NCBI RefSeq assembly: GCF_002269385.1
Contig: NZ_CP022957.1
Coordinates: forward strand, 491,001-555,000
Direction of reading: 5' to 3'
From: Maribacter cobaltidurans
GTDB lineage: Bacteria; Bacteroidota; Bacteroidia; Flavobacteriales; Flavobacteriaceae
Length of the DNA stretch: 64,000 nucleotides
Below, piece after piece: positions 42,757 to 51,206 of this stretch. Under the pieces are notes generated by a model, which was not told where the DNA came from, did no database searches, and saw only the letters and a program-made list of their open reading frames with translations. Position numbers and translations under genes: made by a program. Every line of letters starts with the position of its first letter. The stretch's first letter is position 1.

Positions 42757-43128
42757 ATGAAACAGTTTTTGCTCATATTTCTTGGTGGTGGCGTTGGAAG
42801 CTTTCTACGGTATTTAATTTCCAAAGCATTAAATTCCTATTACCCTAATTTTTATTTAGGAACCTTCTTGGTCAATATTTTGGGTTGTTTCATTATTGGA
42901 TTGCTAATCGGGCTATCAGTAAAGAACAACTATATATCCGAAAATCATGTTCTTTTATTGGGTACAGGTTTTTGCGGCGGCTTTACCACATTCTCCACAT
43001 TTGCACTTGAGAGCCATCTCCTTCTAAAGGAACATTCCTTATTATATATGTCCGCATACCTAGGTGCAAGTATTATAGCAGGTATTCTTGCCATTGCACT
43101 GGGCCTATATATTTGCAAATTGTTATAA
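42757..43128 (+). CDS. crcB: fluoride channel CrcB/Fluc
   Basis: The 123-residue protein exports fluoride as a dual-topology dimer with four helices. Motifs are LGGGVGSFLRYLISK, GTFLVNILGCFIIGLLIGL (the Asn of the pore) and GTGFCGGFTTFSTFALE (sodium site and Phe box). A TAnnTTTG match (TACCTTTG, 42743-42750) sits only 7 bases before the ATG. I saw no fluoride-riboswitch fold in the short space upstream. Confidence 0.93.
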   Translation: MKQFLLIFLGGGVGSFLRYLISKALNSYYPNFYLGTFLVNILGCFIIGLLIGLSVKNNYISENHVLLLGTGFCGGFTTFSTFALESHLLLKEHSLLYMSAYLGASIIAGILAIALGLYICKLL

Positions 43129-43306
43129 TCTTAACAATAGTAACGTTAATTCCAAAAATTATACTTTTCCACATCTTTTTTATTGTTTTTTAAACAATTT
43201 ATTACCTAAAGGGTTCTTTTTCTACACTTTTTACAAAATATAGGCCATTTTAATCATTCCTAATGGTCATATTCATAAAATACCACAGCTTAAATATTAA
43301 TACCTA

Positions 43307-43397
43307 TAATTTTTAGGGGTCTTAATTATTATAAACATAAAAATATATCCTATACCCCCTAATTTTAGGGGGTGTTAATTTTTTTAACATACATTTG
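43307..43397 (+). promoter_or_regulatory. PII-amt promoter region with two direct repeats
   Basis: Two copies of a roughly 22-base sequence (TAATTTTTAGGGG, with TTAATT following) begin at 43307 and 43360, 53 bases apart, about five helical turns. The second is part of a perfect 8-bp inverted repeat (ACCCCCTA / TAGGGGGT, 43354-43373). TACATTTG at 43390-43397 matches the -7 element but has no TTG at the usual place, where the second repeat lies instead. This suggests regulation by a bound factor (inference). The rest of 43129-43306 is A+T-rich with no frame. Confidence 0.5.
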
Positions 43398-43420
43398 GGG
43401 CATCTAAAACAATTAGTACA

Positions 43421-43759
43421 ATGAAAAAAATCGAGGCAATTATCAGAAAATCCAAGTTTGATGAAGTCAAAGAAGCATTGCATCAAATCGAGGTCAATTT
43501 CTTTAGTTACTGGGATGTAACGGGAGTTGGTAATGAGAAAAAAGGTCACGTGTACAGGGGTATCTCCTATAGCACAACAGACATTCAAAGAAGATTCTTA
43601 TCTATTGTCGTATCGGACGAATTTGCTCAAAAAACAGTGGAAACTATTTTAAACACTGCGTATTCCGGCAATGTAGGGGATGGAAAAGTATTTGTATCCG
43701 ACGTAATAGAAGCTTACCGTATTAGAACCAAAGAAAGCGGGCAGGCAGGTATCAACTAA
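43421..43759 (+). CDS. glnK: PII family nitrogen regulatory protein
   Basis: The 112-residue trimeric signal protein senses ATP/ADP and 2-oxoglutarate and controls the neighbouring ammonium channel. It opens MKKIEAIIRKSKFDEVKEAL. The T-loop reads GNEKKGHVYRGISY, keeping a Tyr (residue 50) near the uridylylation position. It is two residues shorter between His and Tyr than the GHTELYRGAEY of GlnK. The B-loop is SGNVGDGKVFVSDV and the C-loop region has YRIRTKESG. Thirty bases separate it from amt, the classic glnK-amt pair. Confidence 0.93.
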   Translation: MKKIEAIIRKSKFDEVKEALHQIEVNFFSYWDVTGVGNEKKGHVYRGISYSTTDIQRRFLSIVVSDEFAQKTVETILNTAYSGNVGDGKVFVSDVIEAYRIRTKESGQAGIN

Positions 43760-43788
43760 AATAATCAACTAACTAAAAAAATTTAATT

Positions 43789-45069
43789 ATGACTGAAGTA
43801 ACACAAGAATCAATGGATGCCACCCTTGCAGCTATAAATGGCGATATGGGTGCATTGTGGATTACCCTTGCAGCGATTTTGGTTTTCTTTATGCAAGCAG
43901 GTTTTACCTTGGTAGAGGTCGGCTTTACGAGAAGCAAAAATTCAGGTAATATAATAATGAAAAACATAATGGACCTTGCTGTAGGATCTATCATGTTCTG
44001 GGCCGTAGGTTACGGTATTATGTATGGAAGTGATTTAGTATTAGGAGGGTTTTTTAGATCAAGCCCTTCAGACCAGGGCTATTTCTTTTTTAGCGCTACG
44101 GACTGGTACAATTTATTTTTTCAAACTGTATTCTGTGCAACAGCCGCAACTATTGTTTCTGGTGCGGTAGCGGAAAGAACCAAGTTTTCCACTTATTTAA
44201 TTCTTTCTGCAGTTTTGACCACTTTAATATACCCGATTTCCGGAAGTTGGTATTGGCCATTTGACGATGATGCATGGCTGAATACTGCAGGTTTTATCGA
44301 TTTTGCAGGATCGTCTGTGGTACATGCTGTTGGTGGTGGTGCCGCATTGGTAGCGGCTATAATGGTTGGTCCTAGGATTGGTAAATATGTGAACGGTGAA
44401 GTAAAAGTTATTCCTGGACACAATATGATGTATGGAGCTCTTGGAGTATTTATACTTTGGTTAGGTTGGTTCGGATTTAACGGGGGTTCTCAGTTGGCTT
44501 GGGGAGGTGATGACACCATTGCCGCAGGCAGTGTAATAATCAACACCAACCTTGCCGCAGCAATTGGGGCAATTACAGCTCTTTTCCTTACTTGGATTAG
44601 ATATGGAAAACCAGACCTGTCCATGACCTTGAACGGAGCACTTGCCGGATTGGTAGGTATCACAGCAGGTTGCGGTGCCGTAAACGCATGGGGAGCTGTA
44701 GCCATAGGACTATTATGCGGTATTGCAGTAGTATTCTCCATTGAAATTCTGGATAAAAAGTTTAAAATCGATGATCCCGTTGGTGCCATATCGGTACACG
44801 GTACTTGTGGATTCCTTGGAACTGTTCTCGTTGGTGTCTTTGCATTGGACGGAGGTCTTTTATATGGAGGTGGTGCCAAGTTGCTATGGGTACAAACATA
44901 TGGGTCTTTAGCCTATTTACTTTGGGCTGCTTTTGCCACATTCGTCGTATTGATTATCCTTAAGAAAACAATTGGCTTAAGAGTTTCCAAAGAGGACGAA
45001 ATAGAAGGCTTGGATATTACGGAGCACGGAACCGAGTGCTACCCTGAGCATATTTCAAACGATAAGTAA
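43789..45069 (+). CDS. amt: ammonium transporter Amt
   Basis: The 426-residue membrane protein has about eleven helices. Motifs are QAGFTLVEVGFTRSKNSGNIIMKNIMDLAVG, VSGAVAERTKFSTYLI, FAGSSVVHAVGGGAALVAAIMVGPRIG (first pore His), ILWLGWFGFNGGSQL, and DPVGAISVHGTCGFLGTVLVG (second pore His). The C-terminal tail (LRVSKEDEIEGLDITEHGTECYPE) is the conserved region that couples PII binding to gating. It is cotranscribed with the PII gene. Confidence 0.95.
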   Translation: MTEVTQESMDATLAAINGDMGALWITLAAILVFFMQAGFTLVEVGFTRSKNSGNIIMKNIMDLAVGSIMFWAVGYGIMYGSDLVLGGFFRSSPSDQGYFFFSATDWYNLFFQTVFCATAATIVSGAVAERTKFSTYLILSAVLTTLIYPISGSWYWPFDDDAWLNTAGFIDFAGSSVVHAVGGGAALVAAIMVGPRIGKYVNGEVKVIPGHNMMYGALGVFILWLGWFGFNGGSQLAWGGDDTIAAGSVIINTNLAAAIGAITALFLTWIRYGKPDLSMTLNGALAGLVGITAGCGAVNAWGAVAIGLLCGIAVVFSIEILDKKFKIDDPVGAISVHGTCGFLGTVLVGVFALDGGLLYGGGAKLLWVQTYGSLAYLLWAAFATFVVLIILKKTIGLRVSKEDEIEGLDITEHGTECYPEHISNDK

Positions 45070-45079
45070 ATAAAAAAAC

Positions 45080-45105
45080 ACGGAGCGTTTGGCAGAACGC
45101 TCCGT
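45080..45105 (+). terminator. hairpin between amt and the outer-membrane barrel gene
   Basis: The 10-bp stem ACGGAGCGTT / AACGCTCCGT with a 6-base loop lies 11 bases after the amt stop. There is no U-run after it, so it may be a partial terminator or a message-end protector inside the operon. Confidence 0.5.
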
Positions 45106-45175
45106 TACATAACCCTTTCAAAAATTCTATCAATCATTTAACAATAATCCAAAGAAGGATTTAAAATTAAAATTT

Positions 45176-46246
45176 ATGAAACAGATTATAAATACAAAAT
45201 TCGTAAAAAATATCTTTTTGTCATCATTGGCCCTATTTTCAGCAATAACCGTTGTTGCCCAAGAAGAGGAAAGTGCTTCAAAATTTACTTTGAGTGGTTC
45301 TATTGATGCTTATTACAGAACCACGTTTAAAGACGGTGGAGATGCAACTACCGCTACACCGACATCCTTTGCGAACCAAACTGGATTTGCTTTGGGTATG
45401 GCCAATTTAATTGGAACTTATGAAATGGAAAAAACAGGTGTAGTTGTAGATTTGGTTTTTGGACCTAGAGGTACAGAGGCCACGTTTAACAACGATGTTT
45501 TAAACGGTATTATCAACCAAGCTTATGCCTATTGGAATGTTTCTGATAAAACTACCTTAACCATAGGTCGTTTCAATACTTGGGTAGGGTATGAAGTTAT
45601 TGCCCCTGCGGCCAACTTCAATTATAGTGTTTCCTACTTATTTTCAAATGGTCCCTTTTCGCATCTTGGTGCTAAGGCTGATTTTGCCTTTTCGGATGAT
45701 GTAAGTTTAATGCTTGCCATCACCAACCCTTGGGATACAAATGACATTAGTGGTTCAGGCGTATATGCTGTTGGAGGACAATTAGGTGTTTATGGTCAAT
45801 ATTTGAACCTTTACTACGATGGAGGTAGTCCAACTGCCGGTGGTCTTGGTTTCGAAATTGATTACACCGGAGGTTTTGATATAACTGATAGTTTCTTCTT
45901 TGGAATCAATGCGGCTTACAACACCAATTCAAACGCTGATGATGGAAATGGGGGAACAACTACGGCAGGTTTTTATGGAGCTGCAATTTATCCACAAGTG
46001 ACAACATCAGAATCTTTTGCCATTGGCCTGAGAGGTGAATATTTTGCCACTACGCAAGATGGTTTTGACGATGTTCCTGTAACAGCATTAACATTGACAG
46101 GGAGTTTTACCAAAGAAAACTTAATCATAAAACCAGAAATTCGATTGGATAGTTTTGGGAAAGATAATGAACCTTTCTTTGATAGTAACGGAGGTACTAC
46201 TAATAGTCTTTCCTCTTTTGCTTTAGCAGCCATCTACTCTTTCTAG
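45176..46246 (+). CDS. outer-membrane beta-barrel protein linked to ammonium uptake
   Basis: The 356-residue protein has a signal peptide (FLSSLALFSAITVVAQ), then porin-like strands: KFTLSGSIDAYYRTTFKDGG, WNVSDKTTLTIGRFNTWVGYEVIAPAANFNYSVSYLFSNGPFSHLGAKADFAFSDDVSLMLAITNPWDT. The C-terminal strand ends SLSSFALAAIYSF, with the terminal Phe used by the BAM machinery. It follows amt by about 106 bases and may be its outer-membrane partner, letting ammonium or another nitrogen compound in. That role is inferred from position only. Confidence 0.82.
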   Translation: MKQIINTKFVKNIFLSSLALFSAITVVAQEEESASKFTLSGSIDAYYRTTFKDGGDATTATPTSFANQTGFALGMANLIGTYEMEKTGVVVDLVFGPRGTEATFNNDVLNGIINQAYAYWNVSDKTTLTIGRFNTWVGYEVIAPAANFNYSVSYLFSNGPFSHLGAKADFAFSDDVSLMLAITNPWDTNDISGSGVYAVGGQLGVYGQYLNLYYDGGSPTAGGLGFEIDYTGGFDITDSFFFGINAAYNTNSNADDGNGGTTTAGFYGAAIYPQVTTSESFAIGLRGEYFATTQDGFDDVPVTALTLTGSFTKENLIIKPEIRLDSFGKDNEPFFDSNGGTTNSLSSFALAAIYSF

Positions 46247-46289
46247 TTAGTGGAAAAATAAGGACTAATTGATTTTTTTGTTTAAATTG

Positions 46290-46317
46290 AAGACCCGGTG
46301 AATATTCACCGGGTCTT
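46290..46317. terminator. terminator of the PII-amt-barrel operon
   Basis: The 28-base sequence is a perfect palindrome (AAGACCCGGTGAAT and its complement). It is followed by TATTTTTTATT on the plus strand and also overlaps the stop of the convergent DUF1684 gene. Confidence 0.85.
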
Positions 46318-46969
46318 ATTTTTTATTGAATTTTTTGACTCCAGCCAGTATCTTTGCTTCCATATGATTTACAGCAGGCACAAGTGGACAAGAATATTTT
46401 TTATTGTAAGCACAATACGGATTGTAAGCCTTGTTGAAATCCAAAATTATCTTATTTCCTTTTGGGATTCTTAAGTCCATATAACGCCCTCCGCCATAGG
46501 TTTCTTCACCATTGGTCTGATCTGTGAAAGGCAGAAAAAGATAATCCTCATATCCCTCCTTTTTCATAAGTTCGGAATTTTGGTACACCTCCAACATAAA
46601 AGGTTTTCCTTTCAGTTCAAATTTGACTTTGGCATATACCACTTCTTCAGATTGTCTATCAGTTGTTGTGGGCATCAAAAACGGTAGAGCATCAGGAGTC
46701 CTTATAAATTCAGCCTCCACAACATAGCTTGTGTCAGGGACAAAAAAGTCCAAACCGTCAAAATCCTTTCGAAACCTATCCGGTAACGGTGACTCATCCG
46801 GATCTTTGAACTCATCATTAAGTTTTTGCTGGTGCTCTAGAATTCCGGCAATCTTGTCCGTAGGTGCTTGGGCAATGATATCGGTCTTTTCGTCATGATA
46901 TTTTTTTTCCTCCCTACATCCAAGTAAAGCTATAACTAAAAGTAAGGCTATTACCCTTGTTCGATTCAT
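46316..46969 (-). CDS. DUF1684 family lipoprotein
   Basis: The 217-residue protein has a lipoprotein signal (LLLVIALLGCREEK) and DUF1684 features: SPLPDRFRKDFDGLDFFVPDTSYVV, KFELKGKPFMLEVYQNSELMKKEGYEDYLFLPFTDQTNGEETYGGGRYMDL, and the hallmark DFNKAYNPYCAYNKKYSCPLVPAVNHMEAKI. The fold is a small beta barrel; function is not known. A -7 match (TACTTTTG, minus strand 46992-46985) lies upstream. Confidence 0.88.
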   Translation of the reverse strand: MNRTRVIALLLVIALLGCREEKKYHDEKTDIIAQAPTDKIAGILEHQQKLNDEFKDPDESPLPDRFRKDFDGLDFFVPDTSYVVEAEFIRTPDALPFLMPTTTDRQSEEVVYAKVKFELKGKPFMLEVYQNSELMKKEGYEDYLFLPFTDQTNGEETYGGGRYMDLRIPKGNKIILDFNKAYNPYCAYNKKYSCPLVPAVNHMEAKILAGVKKFNKK

Positions 46970-47051
46970 GATTCTACTTTTTTACAAAAGTACGATATCA
47001 TCTATTTATAAAATCTATTTCCTTCCAAGTGATGATTCTGAATGCAGGATT

Positions 47052-48467
47052 CTAATTTTCTTCAATTAAATCATAACGAGCATCTTTTAGATACTTTGCT
47101 ATCATTGCGTTGAACTCCGGGGTAATTCTAAATAATGCTGTATGATCTAGATTATATAATTCCTCCTTATTATCATATCCCGTTTTTAGCAATTCCTCCA
47201 AATAGAAAATTGCGGTCCCATAGTCCTCAACTTGTGAACTATATGAAATCACTTTCAGATAATTTTCAGGATTTTTGGGATCTGTTATCGTTTTAAGCTG
47301 ATTCAAAAAGTTTAGGGCTTCCAAATCCACTTGCTTATCGGTCGATATGATATTGATATTATCTGAAATCAATGCGTTTAAAAAGCCTCGAAGCCTGCTG
47401 GACATTCTCTTTTCAAATTCATTGCTGCTCTTGTCCATTTTATCCAATTCGGACATTTGATAATTCCACCAGCCCAAATTGTTGTAATTATAGGTAAGAA
47501 CATCCTCTTCCAAATAATAGCCATAATCTTCCTTGGTCAAGGATTCCTTTAAAAAGGAATTATTTTGCAATCGTTTATTGGTCCTATATGTCTTACTTCT
47601 TCTAAGAATCTTTTTGGATGTTTTTAGTGAATCCCAATCACCAAAAGGATTATAGACCTCAATTGCGTTGTCCAATACATTTTCTGCTAACAAGGGTTTA
47701 TCATTGGATAGGAGTTCATTCGCTTTCACTAATGAGCTTTCATAGTAATCTTTGACAAGACTGTCATTTTTAGGAACATTTCCCTTGGCCATTTCAAACA
47801 AGGTAAAAGACCTTAGTGCCCTAACGATTTCTTGCTTGGACGCCCATTGATGTTCACCTTCAAAAAAAATCAACAAATTTGGAAACTTAAGATTGTCCAA
47901 AACGATTTTGCTTTCCAACAGTTCCCGATAGTTATAATCTGACCTACCGGCTATTCCAATAAAATAAAACGGATTTTTTCGCGTAAGCACTTCCGTATTG
48001 GCAATTGCCGCACCACAGGAAAGAACTCCTCTAATATCTTTTATAAATGTAGGCAATAGGGTGGCAAATCTCCCTCCATCACCAATTCCACCTACATAGC
48101 TTCGCTCCTTATGTATGGGAACCATATCATAAACCGTATTCAACATTCTATTGGCAATCAACACATTTTGTGAAAGACTTAGTGTATCTCGTATTTCATT
48201 GGAACTGGCCAATATATAACCTTCCTCTTCGGCCGCTGCAGTAAACATGGAGATTGCGGCCCTACTGTTTCCTTTCATGTCAAAAATAAAAAGGACAGGC
48301 CATGTTCTGGACATACTAAAAGAGGTAGGCAAATAGAGAGAAAACGATTCTCCAAGCTCGCCTTTGACCAACAAACTATCATTAATGGCACCTTTGGCAA
48401 TTTTGAGTTGCTGTGAAAAAGAGGTCATCGATAAGACCAAAAAAATCAGAGGTAAAAATTTTTTCAT
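47052..48467 (-). CDS. secreted alpha/beta-hydrolase-like protein, probably not a serine hydrolase
   Basis: The 471-residue protein has a signal peptide (FLPLIFLVLSMTSFSQQ). Residues 35-230 follow an esterase/dienelactone-hydrolase layout (SFSLYLPTSF, WPVLFIFDMKGNSRAA, YVGGIGDGGRFATLLP, FPNLLIFFEGEHQWAS). At the nucleophile elbow the sequence is GIGDG, so the usual Ser position is Gly129 and catalysis by the normal triad is unlikely. The remaining 240 residues are helical, TPR-like (LEALNFLNQLKTITDPKNPENYLKVISYSSQVEDYGTAIFYLEELLKTGYD). I do not know its role. Confidence 0.72.
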   Translation of the reverse strand: MKKFLPLIFLVLSMTSFSQQLKIAKGAINDSLLVKGELGESFSLYLPTSFSMSRTWPVLFIFDMKGNSRAAISMFTAAAEEEGYILASSNEIRDTLSLSQNVLIANRMLNTVYDMVPIHKERSYVGGIGDGGRFATLLPTFIKDIRGVLSCGAAIANTEVLTRKNPFYFIGIAGRSDYNYRELLESKIVLDNLKFPNLLIFFEGEHQWASKQEIVRALRSFTLFEMAKGNVPKNDSLVKDYYESSLVKANELLSNDKPLLAENVLDNAIEVYNPFGDWDSLKTSKKILRRSKTYRTNKRLQNNSFLKESLTKEDYGYYLEEDVLTYNYNNLGWWNYQMSELDKMDKSSNEFEKRMSSRLRGFLNALISDNINIISTDKQVDLEALNFLNQLKTITDPKNPENYLKVISYSSQVEDYGTAIFYLEELLKTGYDNKEELYNLDHTALFRITPEFNAMIAKYLKDARYDLIEEN

Positions 48468-48539
48468 ATTTAAAACTACAACAAAAATCTAGCCAAAAAT
48501 TAAATATTGATTTCATCCCTAAAGATTTTCATAATAAAA

Positions 48540-49007
48540 TTATAGAGAACCATCTATTTTTTTTATTGGATTCATAGGGGCATTGGCAATCACCTGGGAA
48601 AGGACGATATTGGTCCTAGTTTCCCCATATTGAATTAATTTATCAATAAATTTTTCCAAATGAAACTGGTCCTTCAAAACTACTTCCATGACAATATTTT
48701 CATTTCCGGTTATCCTGTAACAATTAACCACTTCTTCAAAAGTATTGACAAGCGCTAAAAAGGGCTTCAATTTACCCATAAACGCCCTTAGGGTTATAAT
48801 TGCTTTTAACTGATGTCCTGTGTGCGCATGGGAAACTTTGGCATGGTAACCCGTTATTATCCCTAAATCCTCCATCTTTTTGACCCGTTCGCCAACCGCT
48901 GGTGCCGTTAAACCAATAGACCTACCTATATGGGCGAAGGATTCCCTGGCATTATCTTGAAGTTTTTCCAAGATTTTCCAGTTGAGCTCATCTATCTTTG
49001 GATTCAT
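48540..49007 (-). CDS. Lrp/AsnC family transcriptional regulator
   Basis: The 155-residue protein has an N-terminal winged HTH (IDELNWKILEKLQDNARESFAHIGRSIGLTAPAVGERVKKMEDLGIITGYHAKV). The C-terminal RAM effector domain follows (HQLKAIITLRAFMGKLKPFLALVNTFEEVVNCYRITGNENIVMEVVLKDQFHLEKFIDKLIQYGETRTNIVLSQV). Members respond to amino acids and often regulate themselves and neighbours. The effector is not predictable. It is divergent from the gene at 49131 across an A+T-rich 123-base gap. Confidence 0.92.
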   Translation of the reverse strand: MNPKIDELNWKILEKLQDNARESFAHIGRSIGLTAPAVGERVKKMEDLGIITGYHAKVSHAHTGHQLKAIITLRAFMGKLKPFLALVNTFEEVVNCYRITGNENIVMEVVLKDQFHLEKFIDKLIQYGETRTNIVLSQVIANAPMNPIKKIDGSL

Positions 49008-49130
49008 AATTTTTAACCTAATTAAAATTTATTATTTAAAGTAAATTTACCAATTAACTTAATAAACTAAAGACAAAATCCACATACCTGTCGTAATTTT
49101 ATATAAAAATGAGTTTTAAAAGACTTAAAA

Positions 49131-49520
49131 ATGTCCCATAAAAATCTTAGAAATATTCCAGTATATAAAAAGGCGTTGGAGCTCTGCCGAATGAGCAGGG
49201 AAATAGCCTCTTATGTTTCCTTTAATAAGGATCTTTTACGATTATACGAAAGCAATAGCCTTAGGGATATTATAGCCAATTCCATTCTAACGGATGCCAT
49301 TTTAATTCCACAAAAAATTGCTTTGGTAGAGTCATCGCGCTCCCCTTCCGAAAAATTACAACATGTTTCCTTCATAAACATTATGATACGAAATATTAAT
49401 TCCTATTGTCTTGGTTTGGAAAAAGATGGAGTTAAGGAGACGGAATATATTAACCTACTACGCTCGGAACTTAAGAGCTTTAGAAAATATTACAGGAAGT
49501 GGAAGGTTTCCATTCGATAA
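49131..49520 (+). CDS. hypothetical helical protein, possibly four-helix-bundle type
   Basis: The 129-residue basic, all-helical protein begins MSHKNLRNIPVYKKALELCRMSREIASYVSFNKDLL. The IPVYKKALELCR opening and helical spacing recall the S23/IVP-like four-helix-bundle family, but the usual family motifs (FP..E..GL..Q.RRA) are not present. The assignment is weak. It has its own terminator and is divergent from the Lrp gene, which might regulate it (inference). Confidence 0.6.
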   Translation: MSHKNLRNIPVYKKALELCRMSREIASYVSFNKDLLRLYESNSLRDIIANSILTDAILIPQKIALVESSRSPSEKLQHVSFINIMIRNINSYCLGLEKDGVKETEYINLLRSELKSFRKYYRKWKVSIR

Positions 49521-49570
49521 TTATAAATATCACATATTTTACCTTCGATAAGCAAAACGAAACTGAGACT

Positions 49571-49611
49571 AGGTCATTTCACTAAATTGGAATGACCTAT
49601 TTTTGATTTTT
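49571..49611 (+). terminator. terminator before purU
   Basis: The 8-bp stem AGGTCATT / AATGACCT (49571-49578 and 49591-49598) with a 12-base loop is followed by ATTTTTGATTTTT. Confidence 0.7.
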
Positions 49612-49623
49612 AATCCATTCGTT

Positions 49624-50469
49624 TTGAAAATTATTATTTTAATTCATTGTCCCGACCAGAAAGGCATTATAAGTTCAGTTACTGGATTTATCCAAAACCA
49701 TAGTGGCAATATCGTATATTTAGACCAGCATGTTGACAAATCTGCCAACGTATTTTTTATGCGTTTGGAGAGTGATTTTGAAAACGTTGATCTAGAATTA
49801 CTTGAAAAAAATTTCAACACAGAATTAGCGGATAAGTATGCTATGCAATGGAGTTTGCACACGGACAGCAAAAAGCCAAAAATGGCGATTTTTGTCTCAA
49901 AGTACAACCATTGCCTTTATGACTTATTGAGTCGGTTTAATTCTGGAGAGCTTCCTGTTGAAATTCCTTTCATTCTAAGTAACCATCCTGATTTGAAATA
50001 CGTGGCGGATCAGTTCGATATACCTTACCATTATATACCCTTTAACAAAGAAAATCGTGCTGAATGTGAAAAAAAGCAAATAGCTCTTCTCAAGGAATAT
50101 GAGGTTGATTTTATTGTCTTAGCCAGGTACATGCAAATTGTTAGCGGTAATTTAATTAATTTATATCCTGATAAAATTATAAATATTCACCATTCCTTTT
50201 TACCTGCTTTCGCAGGAGCCAAACCATACCACGCAGCTTTTGAAAGGGGCGTTAAAATTATTGGGGCCACAAGTCACTATGTAACGGAAGAGCTGGATGC
50301 AGGTCCAATTATAGAACAGGACGTAACACCTGTATCCCATATCCATTCAATTTCGGACTTTATTAACAAGGGTCGTGATTTGGAGAAAATAGTTTTGTCA
50401 AGGGCTGTAAAACTTCATGTACATAGAAAAACGATGGTCTATAACAATAAAACCGTAATTTTCTCGTAA
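49624..50469 (+). CDS. purU: formyltetrahydrofolate deformylase
   Basis: The product hydrolyses 10-formyl-THF to formate and THF. From the TTG at 49624 it has 281 residues (MKIIILIHCPDQKGIISSVTGFIQNHSGNIVYLDQHVD), matching the PurU ACT domain start. An earlier in-frame TTG (49603) lies in the terminator tail and is not preferred; no ATG is available. The transformylase domain contains NHPDLKYVADQFDIPYHYIP, VLARYMQIVSG, NIHHSFLPAFAGAKPYHAAFERGVKIIGATSHYVTEELDAGPIIEQDV with the catalytic Asn, His and Asp. DUF4197 follows after 32 bases. Confidence 0.93.
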   Translation: MKIIILIHCPDQKGIISSVTGFIQNHSGNIVYLDQHVDKSANVFFMRLESDFENVDLELLEKNFNTELADKYAMQWSLHTDSKKPKMAIFVSKYNHCLYDLLSRFNSGELPVEIPFILSNHPDLKYVADQFDIPYHYIPFNKENRAECEKKQIALLKEYEVDFIVLARYMQIVSGNLINLYPDKIINIHHSFLPAFAGAKPYHAAFERGVKIIGATSHYVTEELDAGPIIEQDVTPVSHIHSISDFINKGRDLEKIVLSRAVKLHVHRKTMVYNNKTVIFS

Positions 50470-50501
50470 ACCTTTTTAAAATCAACCTTTAATTATCGAT
50501 T

Positions 50502-51206
50502 ATGAGAAGAAAGTTTGGAGTGATTGTAGTTTTATTCATGATGGTTTCCTGCAATGAGTTACAACAAGTAGTTAATCAACTACCCTCTGGAACCACTTTA
50601 GGGAATGCGGAAATTGCGAACGGACTCAAGGCCGCCCTTGAAAAAGGTATCTCGGACCAAGTGGACAAATTAACCCAAACAGACGGATTCTTTAAAAATG
50701 AACTGGTAAAAATCCTATTACCGGAAGAATTGAGAAAAGTTGATAAAACACTCAGAGACATAGGATTAGGTAATTTAGCCGATGAAGGACTCAAGGTATT
50801 GAATAGAGCCGCGGAAGATGCAGTTTCCGAGGCGACTCCCATATTTGTTGATGCCGTTAAAGGCATGACTTTTAACGATGCCAAATCCATTTTGTTAGGT
50901 GAAGATAATGCAGCCACTAGCTATTTGACACAAAGAACCCGTACAGCTTTATATGACAAATTCAACCCCGTTATAAAATCGTCGTTTGAAAAGGTAGGAG
51001 CTGATCAAATCTGGAGCAACCTAATAAACAGGTATAATACCATTCCTTTAACAAACGATGTAAATCCGGATTTGACCGATTATGTGACCCAAGAGGCACT
51101 TGATGGCGTCTTTACCATGATTGCCATAGAGGAGAAAGAAATACGTAATAATGCGGCATCCAGAACTACAGATTTGCTGCGCAGAGTCTTTGCCTTGCAA
51201 GATTAA
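50502..51206 (+). CDS. DUF4197 domain lipoprotein
   Basis: The 234-residue protein has a lipoprotein signal (VVLFMMVSCNELQ). The rest matches DUF4197: IANGLKAALEKGISDQVDKLTQTDGFFKNELVKILLPEELRKVDKTLRDIGLGNLADEGLKVLNRAAEDAVSEATPIFVDAVKGMTFNDAKSILLGEDNAATSYLTQRTRTALYDKFNPVIKSSFEKV. It is helical; function is unknown. It follows purU by 32 bases, with no clear functional link. Confidence 0.9.
   Translation: MRRKFGVIVVLFMMVSCNELQQVVNQLPSGTTLGNAEIANGLKAALEKGISDQVDKLTQTDGFFKNELVKILLPEELRKVDKTLRDIGLGNLADEGLKVLNRAAEDAVSEATPIFVDAVKGMTFNDAKSILLGEDNAATSYLTQRTRTALYDKFNPVIKSSFEKVGADQIWSNLINRYNTIPLTNDVNPDLTDYVTQEALDGVFTMIAIEEKEIRNNAASRTTDLLRRVFALQD

Noticed and set aside
43391..43412. Sigma-54 promoter before the PII gene
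   Set aside because: TTGGGGC resembles the -24 GG element but no GC element follows at the required spacing. The TAnnTTTG match explains the site better.
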